A stretch of DNA of 64,000 nucleotides from Cellulomonas pakistanensis (GCF_016862755.1 NZ_BONO01000003.1:182115-246114); one strand, 5' to 3'. Shown: positions 42,805 through 52,051, counted from the first letter of the stretch. Notes: generated by a model not told the origin, from the sequence alone. A program made the numbers and translations.

Positions 42805-44886
42805 GTGGCCCGCAGCATCTACGTCACGTCCCCGGAGGGGGACACCGGCAAGTCGACCGTCGCCCTCGGCCTCGTCGACCTGCTGACCCGGACCGTGCAG
42901 AAGGTCGGCGTGTACCGGCCGATCGCCCGGTCCACCGAGACCCCCGACTACGTGCTGGAGCTGCTGCTCGCCCACGACGGCGTCGACCTGTCCTACGAGG
43001 ACTGCATCGGCACGACCTACGAGTCGGTGCACGCCGACCCCGAGGCCGCGCTGGCCACGATCGTGCAGCGGTACCACGCGATGGCGCGCGACTGCGACGT
43101 CGTCGTCATCGTCGGCACGGACTACACCGACATCGCCGGCCCGGCCGAGCTGGGCTTCAACGCGCGGATCGCCGCCAACCTCGGCGCGCCGGTGCTGCTG
43201 TGCGTCAAGGGCCAGGGCCGCTCGCCCGAGGAGGTCCGCCAGGTCGCCGAGGTCGCGGCGGCCGAGCTCGAGGCCGGCCACGCGCAGGTCGTCGCGATCG
43301 TCGCGAACCGGTGCGACCCGGCGTCCCTCGACGCGGTCCGCGCCGAGCTGTCCACCCGCGCCACCGCGTGGGCGCTGCCCGAGGAGCCGTTCCTCGTGGC
43401 CCCCACCGTCCGCCAGCTCATGGAGTCGGTCGAGGGGTCGCTCGTCGGCGGCGACGCCGAGCTGCTCTCCCGCGAGGCCACCGAGGTCCTGGTCGGCGCC
43501 ATGTCGATCGAGCACCTGCTGGAGCGGCTCTCCGACGGCGTCGTCGTCATCGTCCCGGGCGACCGGTCCGACATCCTGCTCGGCCTGCTCATGGCGCACG
43601 CGGCCGACGGCTTCCCGTCGCTGTCCGGCATCATCCTCAACGGCGGGTTCGAGCCGCCGGCGATCGTGTCCCGCCTGGTCGACGGCCTGCGCAGCAAGCT
43701 GCCGGTGATCCGCACGCACCTCGGCACGTTCGGCTCGGCCAGCGCCGCCGCCGGCACCCGCGGCCGGCTGTCCGCCGACTCGCAGCGCAAGGTCGACACC
43801 GCCCTCGCCCTGTTCGAGAAGCACACCGACGCCGAGGAGGCCCTGGCCGCCCTCGAGGTGCCGGCTCCCGAGGTCGTCACCCCGCTCATGTTCGAGTACG
43901 AGCTGCTCGACCGGGCGCGGTCGGACCGCAAGCACGTCGTCCTGCCCGAGGGCAGCGACGACCGCATCCTCCGCGCGGCCTCCACGCTGCTGCAGCGCGA
44001 GGTCGCCGACCTGACGATCCTCGGCGACGAGGCCGCCATCCGGACCCGCGCCACCGAGCTCGGGCTGGACCTGTCCGCCGCGAAGGTCATCGACCCGAAG
44101 GCCGGCCAGCTGCTGGAGCGGTTCGCCGCCGAGTACACCGAGCTGCGCAAGCACAAGGGCATGACCGTCGAGCGCGCGCGCGAGATCGTGTCCTCCGTGT
44201 CCTACTTCGGCACGATGATGGTGCAGCTCGGCCTGGCCGACGGCATGGTCTCCGGCGCCGCGCACACCACGGCGCACACCATCAAGCCGTCCTTCGAGAT
44301 CATCAAGACCACCCCGGGCACCTCGGTCGTGTCGTCGGTGTTCCTCATGTGCCTCGAGGACCGCGTGCTGGTCTACGGCGACTGCGCCGTGAACCCGGAC
44401 CCGACCGCCGAGCAGCTCGCGGACATCGCGATCTCGTCGGCCGAGACCGCCGCGCAGTTCGGCATCGAGCCGCGCATCGCGATGCTGTCCTACTCCACCG
44501 GCTCGTCCGGCTCGGGCGCCGACGTCGACAAGGTCCGCACCGCCACCGAGCTCGTCCGCGAGCGCCGCCCCGACCTGAACGTCGAGGGCCCGATCCAGTA
44601 CGACGCCGCCGTGGACGCCTCGGTCGCCCAGACCAAGATGCCCGACTCCGCCGTCGCGGGCCGCGCCACCGTCTTCGTGTTCCCGGACCTCAACACCGGC
44701 AACAACACCTACAAGGCCGTGCAGCGCTCCGCCGGCGCCGTGGCGGTCGGCCCGGTGCTCCAGGGCCTGCGCAAGCCGGTCAACGACCTGTCCCGGGGCG
44801 CCCTGGTGCAGGACATCGTCAACACCGTCGCCATCACGGCGATCCAGGCCCAGGCCATGGGCGCGACCCCGGAAGGCTCGAAGTGA
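42805..44886 (+). CDS. pta: Pta, phosphate acetyltransferase (long, three-domain form)
   Basis: Interconverts acetyl-CoA and acetyl-P. 693 residues from the GTG at 42805: an N-terminal BioD-like P-loop domain (SIYVTSPEGDTGKSTVALGL), a DRTGG middle domain, and the C-terminal catalytic PTA_PTB domain (HVVLPEGSDDRILRAASTLLQR, MVSGAAHTTAHTIKPSFEII, PDLNTGNNTYKAVQRSAGA). GTG is preferred because AGGAAGAAG lies just before it and relatives begin with (M/V)ARSIYVTSPEG; an ATG at 42757 would add 16 residues. Its stop overlaps the ackA GTG (GTGA), so the two are coupled. Confidence 0.96.
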   Translation: MARSIYVTSPEGDTGKSTVALGLVDLLTRTVQKVGVYRPIARSTETPDYVLELLLAHDGVDLSYEDCIGTTYESVHADPEAALATIVQRYHAMARDCDVVVIVGTDYTDIAGPAELGFNARIAANLGAPVLLCVKGQGRSPEEVRQVAEVAAAELEAGHAQVVAIVANRCDPASLDAVRAELSTRATAWALPEEPFLVAPTVRQLMESVEGSLVGGDAELLSREATEVLVGAMSIEHLLERLSDGVVVIVPGDRSDILLGLLMAHAADGFPSLSGIILNGGFEPPAIVSRLVDGLRSKLPVIRTHLGTFGSASAAAGTRGRLSADSQRKVDTALALFEKHTDAEEALAALEVPAPEVVTPLMFEYELLDRARSDRKHVVLPEGSDDRILRAASTLLQREVADLTILGDEAAIRTRATELGLDLSAAKVIDPKAGQLLERFAAEYTELRKHKGMTVERAREIVSSVSYFGTMMVQLGLADGMVSGAAHTTAHTIKPSFEIIKTTPGTSVVSSVFLMCLEDRVLVYGDCAVNPDPTAEQLADIAISSAETAAQFGIEPRIAMLSYSTGSSGSGADVDKVRTATELVRERRPDLNVEGPIQYDAAVDASVAQTKMPDSAVAGRATVFVFPDLNTGNNTYKAVQRSAGAVAVGPVLQGLRKPVNDLSRGALVQDIVNTVAITAIQAQAMGATPEGSK

Positions 44887-46070
44887 ACCACGTCCTCGTC
44901 ATCAACTCCGGCTCCTCGTCCATCAAGTACCAGCTCGTGGACGCGACGAGCGGCGACGCGCTCGCCAGCGGCATCGTCGAGCGCATCGGCCTCGAGGTGG
45001 GCAAGGTCAAGCACGAGGGCCCCTCCGGGGAGACCGTCCTCGAGCAGGCCGTCCCGGACCACGAGACCGGCATGCGCCTCGTCCTCGACCTGTTCGAGCA
45101 GCAGGGCCCGCAGCTCCGCGAGGCCGACCTCACCGCCGTGGGCCACCGCGTCGTCCAGGGCGGCGACGTCTTCGACGGCCCGGCCGTGATCGACGACGAG
45201 GTGCTCGCGCAGATCGACGCGCTGTCCCCGCTCGCCCCGCTGCACAACCCGGCGAACGTCGCCGGCATCGAGGCGGCCCGGCACGCGTTCCCGAACATCC
45301 CGCACGTGGCGATCTTCGACACCGCGTTCCACCGCACCATGCCGCCGGCCGCGTACACCTACGCGATCGACGAGCAGGTCGCGAAGGAGTTCAAGATCCG
45401 CCGGTACGGCGCGCACGGCACGTCGCACCTGTACGTGTCCCGCGCGACCGCCGACTTCCTCGGCAGGCCGGTCGAGGAGCTCAACACGATCGTCCTGCAC
45501 CTCGGCAACGGCGCCTCCGCGTCGGCCGTGCGCGGCGGCGAGTGCATCGACACCTCGATGGGCCTCACCCCGCTCGAGGGCCTCGTCATGGGCACCCGGT
45601 CCGGCGACATCGACCCGGCGGTGCTGTTCCACCTGGCCCGTGTCGGCGGCTACACGATCGACCAGCTCGACGAGCTGCTGAACCGGAAGTCCGGGATGCT
45701 CGGCCTGTCGGGCTACACCGACATGCGCGACGTGCACGACGCCGTGGCGAACGGCGACGAGCGCGTGAAGACCGCGCTCGACGTGTACTACCACCGGATC
45801 AAGGGCTACGTCGGCAAGTACTACGCCGAGCTCGGCCACGTCGACGTCATCACGTTCACCGCCGGCATCGGCGAGAACGACGACATCGTCCGGCTCAACG
45901 CCCTCGCCGGCCTGGAGCGCCTCGGCATCCAGGTCGACCCGGAGCGCAACGCCGGCCGCAAGAAGCAGCCGACGGTCATCTCCCCCGACGGGGCCGAGGT
46001 CACCGTGCTGGTGATCCCGACGAACGAGGAGCTGGAGATCGCGCGGCAGTCCGTCGCGGCGATCGGCTGA
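44883..46070 (+). CDS. ackA: AckA, acetate kinase
   Basis: Makes ATP and acetate from acetyl-P and ADP. 395 residues of the ASKHA fold: VLVINSGSSSIKYQLVD (phosphate 1), VGHRVVQGGD, FDTAFHRTM (catalytic Asp), YGAHGTSHLYVS (catalytic His), LHLGNGASASA (phosphate 2), TRSGDIDPAV and TFTAGIGEND (adenosine). Starts with GTG overlapping the pta stop. With Xfp it completes a route from sugar phosphates through acetyl-P to ATP that needs no redox step, useful when oxygen is short. A hairpin terminator follows. Confidence 0.98.
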   Translation: MNHVLVINSGSSSIKYQLVDATSGDALASGIVERIGLEVGKVKHEGPSGETVLEQAVPDHETGMRLVLDLFEQQGPQLREADLTAVGHRVVQGGDVFDGPAVIDDEVLAQIDALSPLAPLHNPANVAGIEAARHAFPNIPHVAIFDTAFHRTMPPAAYTYAIDEQVAKEFKIRRYGAHGTSHLYVSRATADFLGRPVEELNTIVLHLGNGASASAVRGGECIDTSMGLTPLEGLVMGTRSGDIDPAVLFHLARVGGYTIDQLDELLNRKSGMLGLSGYTDMRDVHDAVANGDERVKTALDVYYHRIKGYVGKYYAELGHVDVITFTAGIGENDDIVRLNALAGLERLGIQVDPERNAGRKKQPTVISPDGAEVTVLVIPTNEELEIARQSVAAIG

Positions 46071-46088
46071 CCCCGCCCGCACCCCCGC

Positions 46089-46124
46089 GAGGGCCCGCCC
46101 CGGCACGTCCCGGGACGGGCCCTC
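46089..46124 (+). terminator. Terminator after ackA
   Basis: GAGGGCCCG.CCCGG / CCGGG.CGGGCCCTC arms (about 14 bp with one mismatch) begin 19 nt after the ackA stop. Confidence 0.8.
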
Positions 46125-46225
46125 ACCGCGTCACGCTCTCGCCGCCCCGAGGGCACCTGACCGGTCGGTTCAATTCACCCGGTCGACGCCTTGAGCGCCC
46201 GGGGGGTGCGGCCGATACGACGAGC

Positions 46226-47983
46226 ATGACGCATGCCCCGGGCAACGAGGAGGACCGCGCGTCCTTCTGGCGCTCGGAGCTGGACAGGGTCGACCGGCTC
46301 TGCGACAGCGCGCCCGCGCAGTGCGTCGCCGCGCTCCCCGACCTTCTGGACCGCGCCCGCGACGAGGGCGCCGTGCCCGTCATCATCGAGCTGGAGTACA
46401 ACGGCGGCTGGGCGCACCACCTGCTGGGCGAGGACGCGCTCGCGCTGTCGGCGATCGAGCGCGCGCTGGAGCTCGCGACCAGCCACGGGCTGCGCGCGTG
46501 GGAGGGCCGGCTGCTGCAGGGCCTCGCCGCGGTGTACAACGGGTTCGGCGACAACCTGTCCGCCCTGGAGCTGCTCGACCGGTCGCTGGCGATCCGCCGC
46601 GAGCTGGGCGACACCGAGGGCCTGGCCGCGGCGCTCAACAACCTCGCGGACATGTACATCTCCATGGGCCGGTTCCCGGAGAAGGCGCGGGAGCTGCTCG
46701 ACGAGGCCGCCCGGCTGTGGCCCGAGCTCGACCGCCCGGACGGCACCTGCGCCACGCTGTCGGGCCTCGCCAAGCTCGACACCGACGAGAGCGAGGCGCT
46801 CCGCACCACGGACCCGGGTCGCGCCCGCGCACTGGCCGACCGGGCCGTGCAGTCCGCGCTGCGCGGGCTCGCGGCGGCCCAGGGCGCCCCGGGGGCCCAC
46901 GCCGACGACACCGGCAACCCGCGCATGGCGGCCGAGGCGCAGGTGCGGCTGGCCCGCGCGTACATGGCCCGGGACGACCTGGACGCCGCCGACGACACCC
47001 TCGCCGACGTGGCGACCGCGCTCCCCCGGGTCGCCGCGCGGTACCTCACGATCCGGTACCACGCGGCGCTCGGGCGGCTCCGGCGGATGCGGGGCGACCA
47101 CGCCGGCGCCGTCGCGACCCTCACCGAGGGCCTGCAGCTGACCGAGCAGTCGCTGCGCCCGATGGAGCGCGCCGACCTGCTGCTGGAGCTGGTGCAGGTG
47201 CACGAGGACGCCGGCGACCTGCGGGCGGCCCTCGGCACCCACCGCCGGTACCACGAGGCCGTCATGGCCCAGCGCGACCAGGCCGCCGAGCGCCGCGGCA
47301 TCGTCGTGAACGCGCAGCTGGACGTGGAGCGGGTGCGCCAGGCCCGCGACCAGGCGCGCAAGCGCGCCGCCGAACTCACGGCGCTGAACGAGACGCTCCG
47401 GCACGACGCCGCGCACGACCCGCTCACCGGCCTGCTCAACCGCCGCGGGCTGGACGCCGTGCTCGCGGCCCGGCTCGGCCGCGAGGCGGAGCTCGCCTAC
47501 GTGGTCGCCGACCTCGACCTGTTCAAGGCCGTGAACGACGAGCACTCGCACCCGGTCGGCGACGAGGTGCTGCGCCGGGTCGCCCAGATCATGACCAGCG
47601 CGGTGCGCGTCGGCGACGCCACCGCCCGGGTCGGCGGCGAGGAGTTCACGCTGGTGCTGCTCGACTCGCCGCACGAGCAGGCGCAGGCCGTGTGCGAGCG
47701 CATGCGCGCGACCATCGCCGGCTACCCCTGGCACGAGCTGTCGCCGGGCCTGCGCGTCACGATGAGCTCCGGCGGCGCGATGGCCGCGCTGGACGAGACC
47801 CCGGAGGCGCTGGCCGCCCGCGCCGACGCCGCGCTCTACCGCGCGAAGCGGCAGGGCCGGGACCAGGTCGTGTTCGACGGCTCGCCGCCCGCGCGGCCGC
47901 CCGGGGTCGCGCCGCGGGCCGCGGACGTGACCGCGCCCCGCACGCCCTCGGCGGGCACCTCGGCGGCCCGCCAGCCGAGCTGA
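46226..47983 (+). CDS. TPR-containing diguanylate cyclase (GGDEF)
   Basis: 585 residues, soluble. TPR-like helical repeats (about 15-310, for example AWEGRLLQGLAAVYNGFGDNLSALELLDRSLAIRRELGD and GLAAALNNLADMYISMG), a coiled coil (about 340-385, AQLDVERVRQARDQARKRAAELTALNETL), then a GGDEF domain: DPLTGLLNRRGLD, VVADLDLFKAVND and active-site RVGGEEF (about 469). The product-inhibition site RVGD lies five residues before GGEEF. It should make c-di-GMP, with the TPR part taking the signal or protein partner. There is no membrane segment or phosphoacceptor domain. The ATG at 46226 is the first Met with no strong ribosome site. Confidence 0.92.
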   Translation: MTHAPGNEEDRASFWRSELDRVDRLCDSAPAQCVAALPDLLDRARDEGAVPVIIELEYNGGWAHHLLGEDALALSAIERALELATSHGLRAWEGRLLQGLAAVYNGFGDNLSALELLDRSLAIRRELGDTEGLAAALNNLADMYISMGRFPEKARELLDEAARLWPELDRPDGTCATLSGLAKLDTDESEALRTTDPGRARALADRAVQSALRGLAAAQGAPGAHADDTGNPRMAAEAQVRLARAYMARDDLDAADDTLADVATALPRVAARYLTIRYHAALGRLRRMRGDHAGAVATLTEGLQLTEQSLRPMERADLLLELVQVHEDAGDLRAALGTHRRYHEAVMAQRDQAAERRGIVVNAQLDVERVRQARDQARKRAAELTALNETLRHDAAHDPLTGLLNRRGLDAVLAARLGREAELAYVVADLDLFKAVNDEHSHPVGDEVLRRVAQIMTSAVRVGDATARVGGEEFTLVLLDSPHEQAQAVCERMRATIAGYPWHELSPGLRVTMSSGGAMAALDETPEALAARADAALYRAKRQGRDQVVFDGSPPARPPGVAPRAADVTAPRTPSAGTSAARQPS

Positions 47984-48003
47984 CGCGCGGGCGCGGCGCT
48001 CGG

Positions 48004-48069
48004 CGCCGAGTCTCCGTTCCTCGCCTCCGGCGGACGAGCCGAGGGCAGTCCCGGGAGGGAGACTCGGCG
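48004..48069. repeat. Long nested dyad between convergent genes
   Basis: Perfect 12-bp outer arms (48004-48015 CGCCGAGTCTCC and 48058-48069) enclose a smaller CCTCG/CGAGG hairpin. It lies between the diguanylate-cyclase gene ending at 47983 and the aldehyde-dehydrogenase gene ending at 48094; probable bidirectional terminator. Confidence 0.7.
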
Positions 48070-48093
48070 GCCGGCGCGGCGCCGGGACGCGCG

Positions 48094-49731
48094 TCAGCGC
48101 AGCCGCGCCCCGCGGGCGGCGCGCAGCACCGCCGTGGCCGCGGCGGTCCACCGCTCGGGGTCCCCGGACAGCACCCGCCCGGGGCCGAGCGGCGGCAGGA
48201 CCGTCCGCCCGCCGACCCGCACCCCGTGCACGCCCCGCTGCACCGCCACGGTCCGCGTCGCGGTGAGCGCGAGCAGCCCCTCGCGCCCGTGCCGGTGGCC
48301 CCAGCCGGACGCCCCGCGCCCGCCCTGCGGCGCCGCGACCGAGCCCCAGGACGCCTGGTACCCGTCGTTGACGTTCACGCTGCCCGCGCGCAGCCGGGCC
48401 GCGAGCGCCGCACCCCGCCGGGTCGAGCGGGTCCACACCGACGCGTTGAGCGCGTACGCCGAGTCGTTCAGCGCCGCGACCGCCTCGTCGTCCGAGGCCA
48501 CCGGCGACAGCGCGACGACCGGCCCGAACGTCTCGTCGCGGGATGCGCGGGCGTGCTCCCCGACGCCCTCCAGCACCGTCGGCTCGTACACGTAGGGCCC
48601 GAGGTCGGTCCGGTGGACCCCGCCCGCGAGCACCCGGGCGCCGCCCGACAGCGCGTCCTCGACGTGCTCGACCACCCGGGCCAGCTGCTCCGCCGAGGTC
48701 AGCGACCCGATGTCCGCGCGGTGGTCCAGGCCCGTGCCGACGCGCAGGGCGCGGGTGCGCCGGGCGAACGCGGCCGCGAAGGCGTCGTGGACGTCCCGGT
48801 GCACGTACAGCCGCTCGACGGACATGCACAGCTGACCCGTGCCGCCGAAGCACGCGCGCACCGCGCCCTCCGCCGCCGCCTCGACGTCCACGTCCTCGGC
48901 GACGTACATCCCGTTCTTGCCGCCGAGCTCGAGCGTGCTCGGCACCAGGCGCTCGGCCGCCCGCGCGGCGACGACCCGGCCCGTCTCCGTGGACCCGGTG
49001 AACACCACGTGGTCCACGTGGTCGACGACCGCGGCGCCGACCGTCGGCCCGTCGCCGAGCACGACCTGCACGAGCCCGCGCGGCATCCCGGCGTCCTCGA
49101 GCAGCTCGACGACCCAGAGCGCGGTCAGCGGCGTCTGCGGGTCCGGCCGCAGCAGCACGGCGTCCCCGGCCGCGAGCGCGGGCAGGACGTCCCCGAGCGT
49201 CAGGCTCAGCGGGTAGTTCCACGGCGCGACGACCCCGACGACGCCGACCGGGTCGTGCCGCACCCGCACGGAGGTCAGGCCGGGCACCAGGCCGGGGCGG
49301 CGCTCGGGCGCCAGGTACCGCGGGGCGGCCCGGCCGAGGTGCCGCGCCACCAGCGCGACGTCGGCGACCTCCTCGTACGCGGCCCCGCGCGCCTTGCCGT
49401 TCTCCAGCTGGACCAGGTCGAGCACGTCGCTCTGCCGCTCGAGCAGGAGGTCGTGCACCCGCAGCAGCAGCCGCGCCCGGTCCCGGGCGGGGACGGCGCC
49501 CCACCGGCGCTGCGCGGCGCGGGCCGCGCGCGCCGCCCGGGCGACGTCCTCCGCGGTGGACTGCGGGAGCGTCGCCAGCGGCGCGCGGGTCCACGGCGCG
49601 TGGTGCGTCCGCGTCCCCGCCTCCGGCGAGCCCACGACCCGGCCGGCGAGCTCGCGCAGGTCGTCGGGCTCCAGCACGAAGGTCGCGAGCGGGTCGGTCT
49701 CCGGGTCCAGCACGCCGTGGTCGGCCACCAT
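48094..49731 (-). CDS. Aldehyde dehydrogenase, probably succinate-semialdehyde type
   Basis: 545 residues of the NAD(P)-dependent aldehyde dehydrogenase family: VVAPWNYPLSLTLGDVLPALAAGDAVLLRPD (cofactor cleft), FTGSTETGR, LELGGKN with the general-base Glu, GGTGQLCMS with the nucleophile Cys, and DETFGPVVALSPV. The closest resemblance is to actinobacterial GabD2-like succinate-semialdehyde dehydrogenases, which would feed succinate into the TCA cycle, but the substrate is not certain. ATG 49731 has TAGCCT exactly six bases upstream (leaderless pattern). Cys and Glu both intact. Confidence 0.9.
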   Translation of the reverse strand: MVADHGVLDPETDPLATFVLEPDDLRELAGRVVGSPEAGTRTHHAPWTRAPLATLPQSTAEDVARAARAARAAQRRWGAVPARDRARLLLRVHDLLLERQSDVLDLVQLENGKARGAAYEEVADVALVARHLGRAAPRYLAPERRPGLVPGLTSVRVRHDPVGVVGVVAPWNYPLSLTLGDVLPALAAGDAVLLRPDPQTPLTALWVVELLEDAGMPRGLVQVVLGDGPTVGAAVVDHVDHVVFTGSTETGRVVAARAAERLVPSTLELGGKNGMYVAEDVDVEAAAEGAVRACFGGTGQLCMSVERLYVHRDVHDAFAAAFARRTRALRVGTGLDHRADIGSLTSAEQLARVVEHVEDALSGGARVLAGGVHRTDLGPYVYEPTVLEGVGEHARASRDETFGPVVALSPVASDDEAVAALNDSAYALNASVWTRSTRRGAALAARLRAGSVNVNDGYQASWGSVAAPQGGRGASGWGHRHGREGLLALTATRTVAVQRGVHGVRVGGRTVLPPLGPGRVLSGDPERWTAAATAVLRAARGARLR

Positions 49732-49832
49732 GCGGCCAGGCTACGCGCCCGGGCGCCCGGGACACGCCAGCGGTGCCGCCGAGGAGGGCGCTCCGGACGT
49801 GCCCCGCGCACCGGGCGGCGGCCGCCGGGGGC

Positions 49833-50018
49833 TCAGCCCTGCTCCGCCGCCCAGGCCGCCACGCGCCGCGCCGACTCCTCGGGCGACAGGTCCTCGACCC
49901 GGGTCATCACGGTCCACCGCACGCCGAACGGGTCGACCACCGAGCCGTACCGGTCGCCGGACACGAACGTGGCCACGGGCTCGCGCAGCGTCGCCCCCGC
50001 CGCGACGGCACGCTCGAC
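49833..50018 (-). pseudogene. C-terminal remnant of a VOC/glyoxalase-like (PhnB-type) gene
   Basis: Only the last 60 or so residues remain: ERAVAAGATLREPVATFVSGDRYGSVVDPFGVRWTVMTRVEDLSPEE. This is the C-terminal half of a VOC-fold protein (GDRYG..DPFG is the family hallmark). Upstream of about 50018 the sequence stops resembling the family and becomes, on the other strand, an AraC regulator. A minus-strand frame does continue to a start at 50108, but its first 30 residues are the antisense of the AraC part, so I treat this as a truncated gene. Confidence 0.75.
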
Positions 50019-50177
50019 CGGCTGCAGGCCGCCTCGGCCCCGTTCGCCCATCCCGACACCGACCTGGCCGGCCTGGCCGCGGACCTCGGCTACGTCGACC
50101 AGACGCACTTCACGCGCCGGTACCGCGCCGTCGTCGGCGAGACCCCGGCCCGCACGAGGGCGCGCGCGGCGGCCTGA
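50019..50177 (+). pseudogene. C-terminal remnant of an AraC-family regulator
   Basis: RLQAASAPFAHPDTDLAGLAADLGYVDQTHFTRRYRAVVGETPARTRAR is the second helix-turn-helix of an AraC/XylS regulator (LGYVDQTHFTRRYR and the VG.TPAR end are hallmarks). Everything N-terminal to it is missing; the frame to the left encodes the antisense of the VOC remnant. The two stubs meet at about 50005-50020, as expected if one deletion removed the 5' halves and shared promoter of a divergent pair. Confidence 0.75.
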
Positions 50178-50186
50178 CCGCGCGGG

Positions 50187-50247
50187 GGTGCACGAGACAC
50201 GTCCGCGGGGCCCTCACCGGGGGCACCCGCGGGGTGTCTCGTGCACC
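50187..50247. repeat. Long dyad after ptsI
   Basis: Arms GGTGCACGAGACAC..CCGCGGG and complement (about 22 bp, two unmatched bases) around a 16-nt loop, starting 12 nt after the ptsI stop (50259) and next to the AraC remnant. Probable ptsI terminator. Confidence 0.75.
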
Positions 50248-50258
50248 GTCGCCGGTGG

Positions 50259-51995
50259 CTACACGCCCAGCGTCGCCCGCGCCTCCGGGTCCAGGAGGCC
50301 CGCCACCGCCGCGCGCCCCGCGGCCGGGTCCGCCGCCGCGAGCGCCGCCTCCGCCATGGCGCGGCACGCCTCCAGCGTGTGCCGGCGCAGCGCGAACCGG
50401 ACCGCGGGCAGCGCGGCCGGGGACATGGACAGGCTGGTCACGCCCAGCCCCGTCAGCACGAGCGCCATCAGCGGGTCGGACGCCGACTCGCCGCACACCC
50501 CCACCGGCTTGCCCGCGGCCGCACCGGCCCGCGCGGTCGCCGCGACGAGCTCCAGGACCGCGGGCTGCCAGGCGTCGAGCAGGTCGACGAGCTCGCCGAG
50601 CAGCCGGTCGGCGGCCATCGTGTACTGCGCGAGGTCGTTGGTGCCGAGCGAGACGAAGTCGACCTCGTCCAGCACGTGGCCTGCCCGCAGCGCGGCGGCG
50701 GGGACCTCGACCATCACGCCGGCGGTCCGCAGGCCCGCGGCGTGCACGGCGTCGGCGAACGCCCGGGACTCGGCCGGCGTCGCGATCATCGGCGCCATCA
50801 CCCACGGCTGGGTGCCGGTCTCCTCGCCCGCGCGGGCGAGCGCGGTCAGCTGGTCGGTGAGCAGGGCGGGTGCGGACCGGACGAGCCGGTAGCCGCGGAC
50901 GCCCAGCGCGGGGTTCTCCTCGGCGTGCAGGTTCGCGAACGCCAGCGGCTTGTCGGCGCCCGCGTCGAGCGTCCGGACGACGACCTTGCGGTCGGGGCCG
51001 AGCGCGCGCAGCACGCGGGCGTACGCCGCCGCCTGCTCGTCGACCGTCGGCGCCTGCTGCCGGCCGAGGAACAGCACCTCGGTGCGGAACAGCCCGACGC
51101 CCTCGACCGCGGCGCCCACGAGCTTCTCGGCGTCCTCGGCGGTGCCGATGTTGGCGAGCAGCTGCACCCGGTGCCCGTCGGCGGTGCCACCCGGCTCGGT
51201 GTCGGACTCGAGCGCGCGTTCGGCGGCCGCGCGGGCCTCGAGGACGGCGCGGTCGTCGTCCGACGGCTCGACCAGCACGGTGCCCGCGGCGGCGTCGACG
51301 CCGACCACGGACCCGTCGGCGAGCGCCGATGCGCCGGTCACGCGCACGACGCACGGGATGCCGTTCTGCCCGGCGATGATCGCGGTGTGGCCGGTCGGGC
51401 CGCCCTCCTCGGTCACCAGCGCGAGCACCCGCTCCAGGTCGAGCGCCGCGGTGTCGGCGGGCGCGAGGTCCCGGGCGACGACCACGGAGGGCGCGTGCAG
51501 CTCGGGCACGCCGGGGGCCGGCAGGCCCGCGAGCCGGGAGACGACCCGGTCCCGCACGCTGCGCAGGTCGGTGACCCGCTCGGCCAGGTACCCGCCCGCC
51601 TGCTCGAACATCGCGGCGAACGTCCCGACGACGGCGTCGATCGCGGCGACCGGCGGCTCCCCGCCGCGCACGCGGCCGAGCACCTGGTCCCGCAGCGCGG
51701 GGTCGTCCGCCATCATCGCGGTCGCGCCGAGCACCTCGGCGACGGTGCCGGTCGCGCGGCCGGCCTGCTCGCGCAGCCCGTCGCCCACGGCGGCGAACGC
51801 GGCGGTGACGGCGTCGGGCAGCTCCTCGGCCGGCACCGGCGCGCCGTCCCGGAGCACCGGGGCGTCCCCGGGCACGGCGGGCGCGGGCTGCACCCGCACC
51901 ACCGGGCCGACGGCGACGCGGCGGCCGACGCCCACCCCCTGCAGGACCGTGCCGGCGGCGGGCGGTGCGGAGTTCTCGGTCTGCGTGTCGGTCAT
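50259..51995 (-). CDS. ptsI: PtsI, PTS enzyme I
   Basis: Phosphoenolpyruvate-protein phosphotransferase that starts the PTS relay. 578 residues: HPr-binding helical domain, phosphohistidine motif GGPTGHTAIIA (His about 201), then the PEP-binding barrel with GVGLFRTEVLFL, VVVRTLDAGADKPL, MIATPAESRAFA, DFVSLGTNDLAQYTMAADR and VCGESASDP. It lies 96 nt after fruA, with a terminator between, so it probably has its own promoter. A TCTC-N6-GAGAT site 9-26 nt before the ATG resembles the sucCD operator. No ptsH gene is in the window, so HPr must be encoded elsewhere. Confidence 0.97.
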   Translation of the reverse strand: MTDTQTENSAPPAAGTVLQGVGVGRRVAVGPVVRVQPAPAVPGDAPVLRDGAPVPAEELPDAVTAAFAAVGDGLREQAGRATGTVAEVLGATAMMADDPALRDQVLGRVRGGEPPVAAIDAVVGTFAAMFEQAGGYLAERVTDLRSVRDRVVSRLAGLPAPGVPELHAPSVVVARDLAPADTAALDLERVLALVTEEGGPTGHTAIIAGQNGIPCVVRVTGASALADGSVVGVDAAAGTVLVEPSDDDRAVLEARAAAERALESDTEPGGTADGHRVQLLANIGTAEDAEKLVGAAVEGVGLFRTEVLFLGRQQAPTVDEQAAAYARVLRALGPDRKVVVRTLDAGADKPLAFANLHAEENPALGVRGYRLVRSAPALLTDQLTALARAGEETGTQPWVMAPMIATPAESRAFADAVHAAGLRTAGVMVEVPAAALRAGHVLDEVDFVSLGTNDLAQYTMAADRLLGELVDLLDAWQPAVLELVAATARAGAAAGKPVGVCGESASDPLMALVLTGLGVTSLSMSPAALPAVRFALRRHTLEACRAMAEAALAAADPAAGRAAVAGLLDPEARATLGV

Positions 51996-52003
51996 GTCGT
52001 GAG

Positions 52004-52021
52004 CGTCTCCCCGTCGAGATG
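52004..52021. promoter_or_regulatory. Weaker relative of the TATCTC-N6-GAGATA operator before ptsI
   Basis: CGTCTC-CCCGTC-GAGATG matches the sucCD site (TATCTC-CACGTC-GAGATA) at 14 of 18 positions, including most of the spacer. It lies 9 nt before the ptsI ATG. Suggestive only, since part of it may simply be the GGGGAG ribosome site. Confidence 0.3.
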
Positions 52022-52051
52022 GATCCGTAAAGGGGCGGAGGTCCCGCCGTC

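Noticed and set aside
46211..46218. GCCGATAC before the diguanylate cyclase as a FliA/WhiG -10 element
   Set aside because: No TAAA-type -35 at the right distance; one motif is not enough.
49833..50108. Intact 91-residue VOC-like gene
   Set aside because: The first 30 residues are the antisense of an AraC HTH; only the C-terminal part resembles the VOC family.
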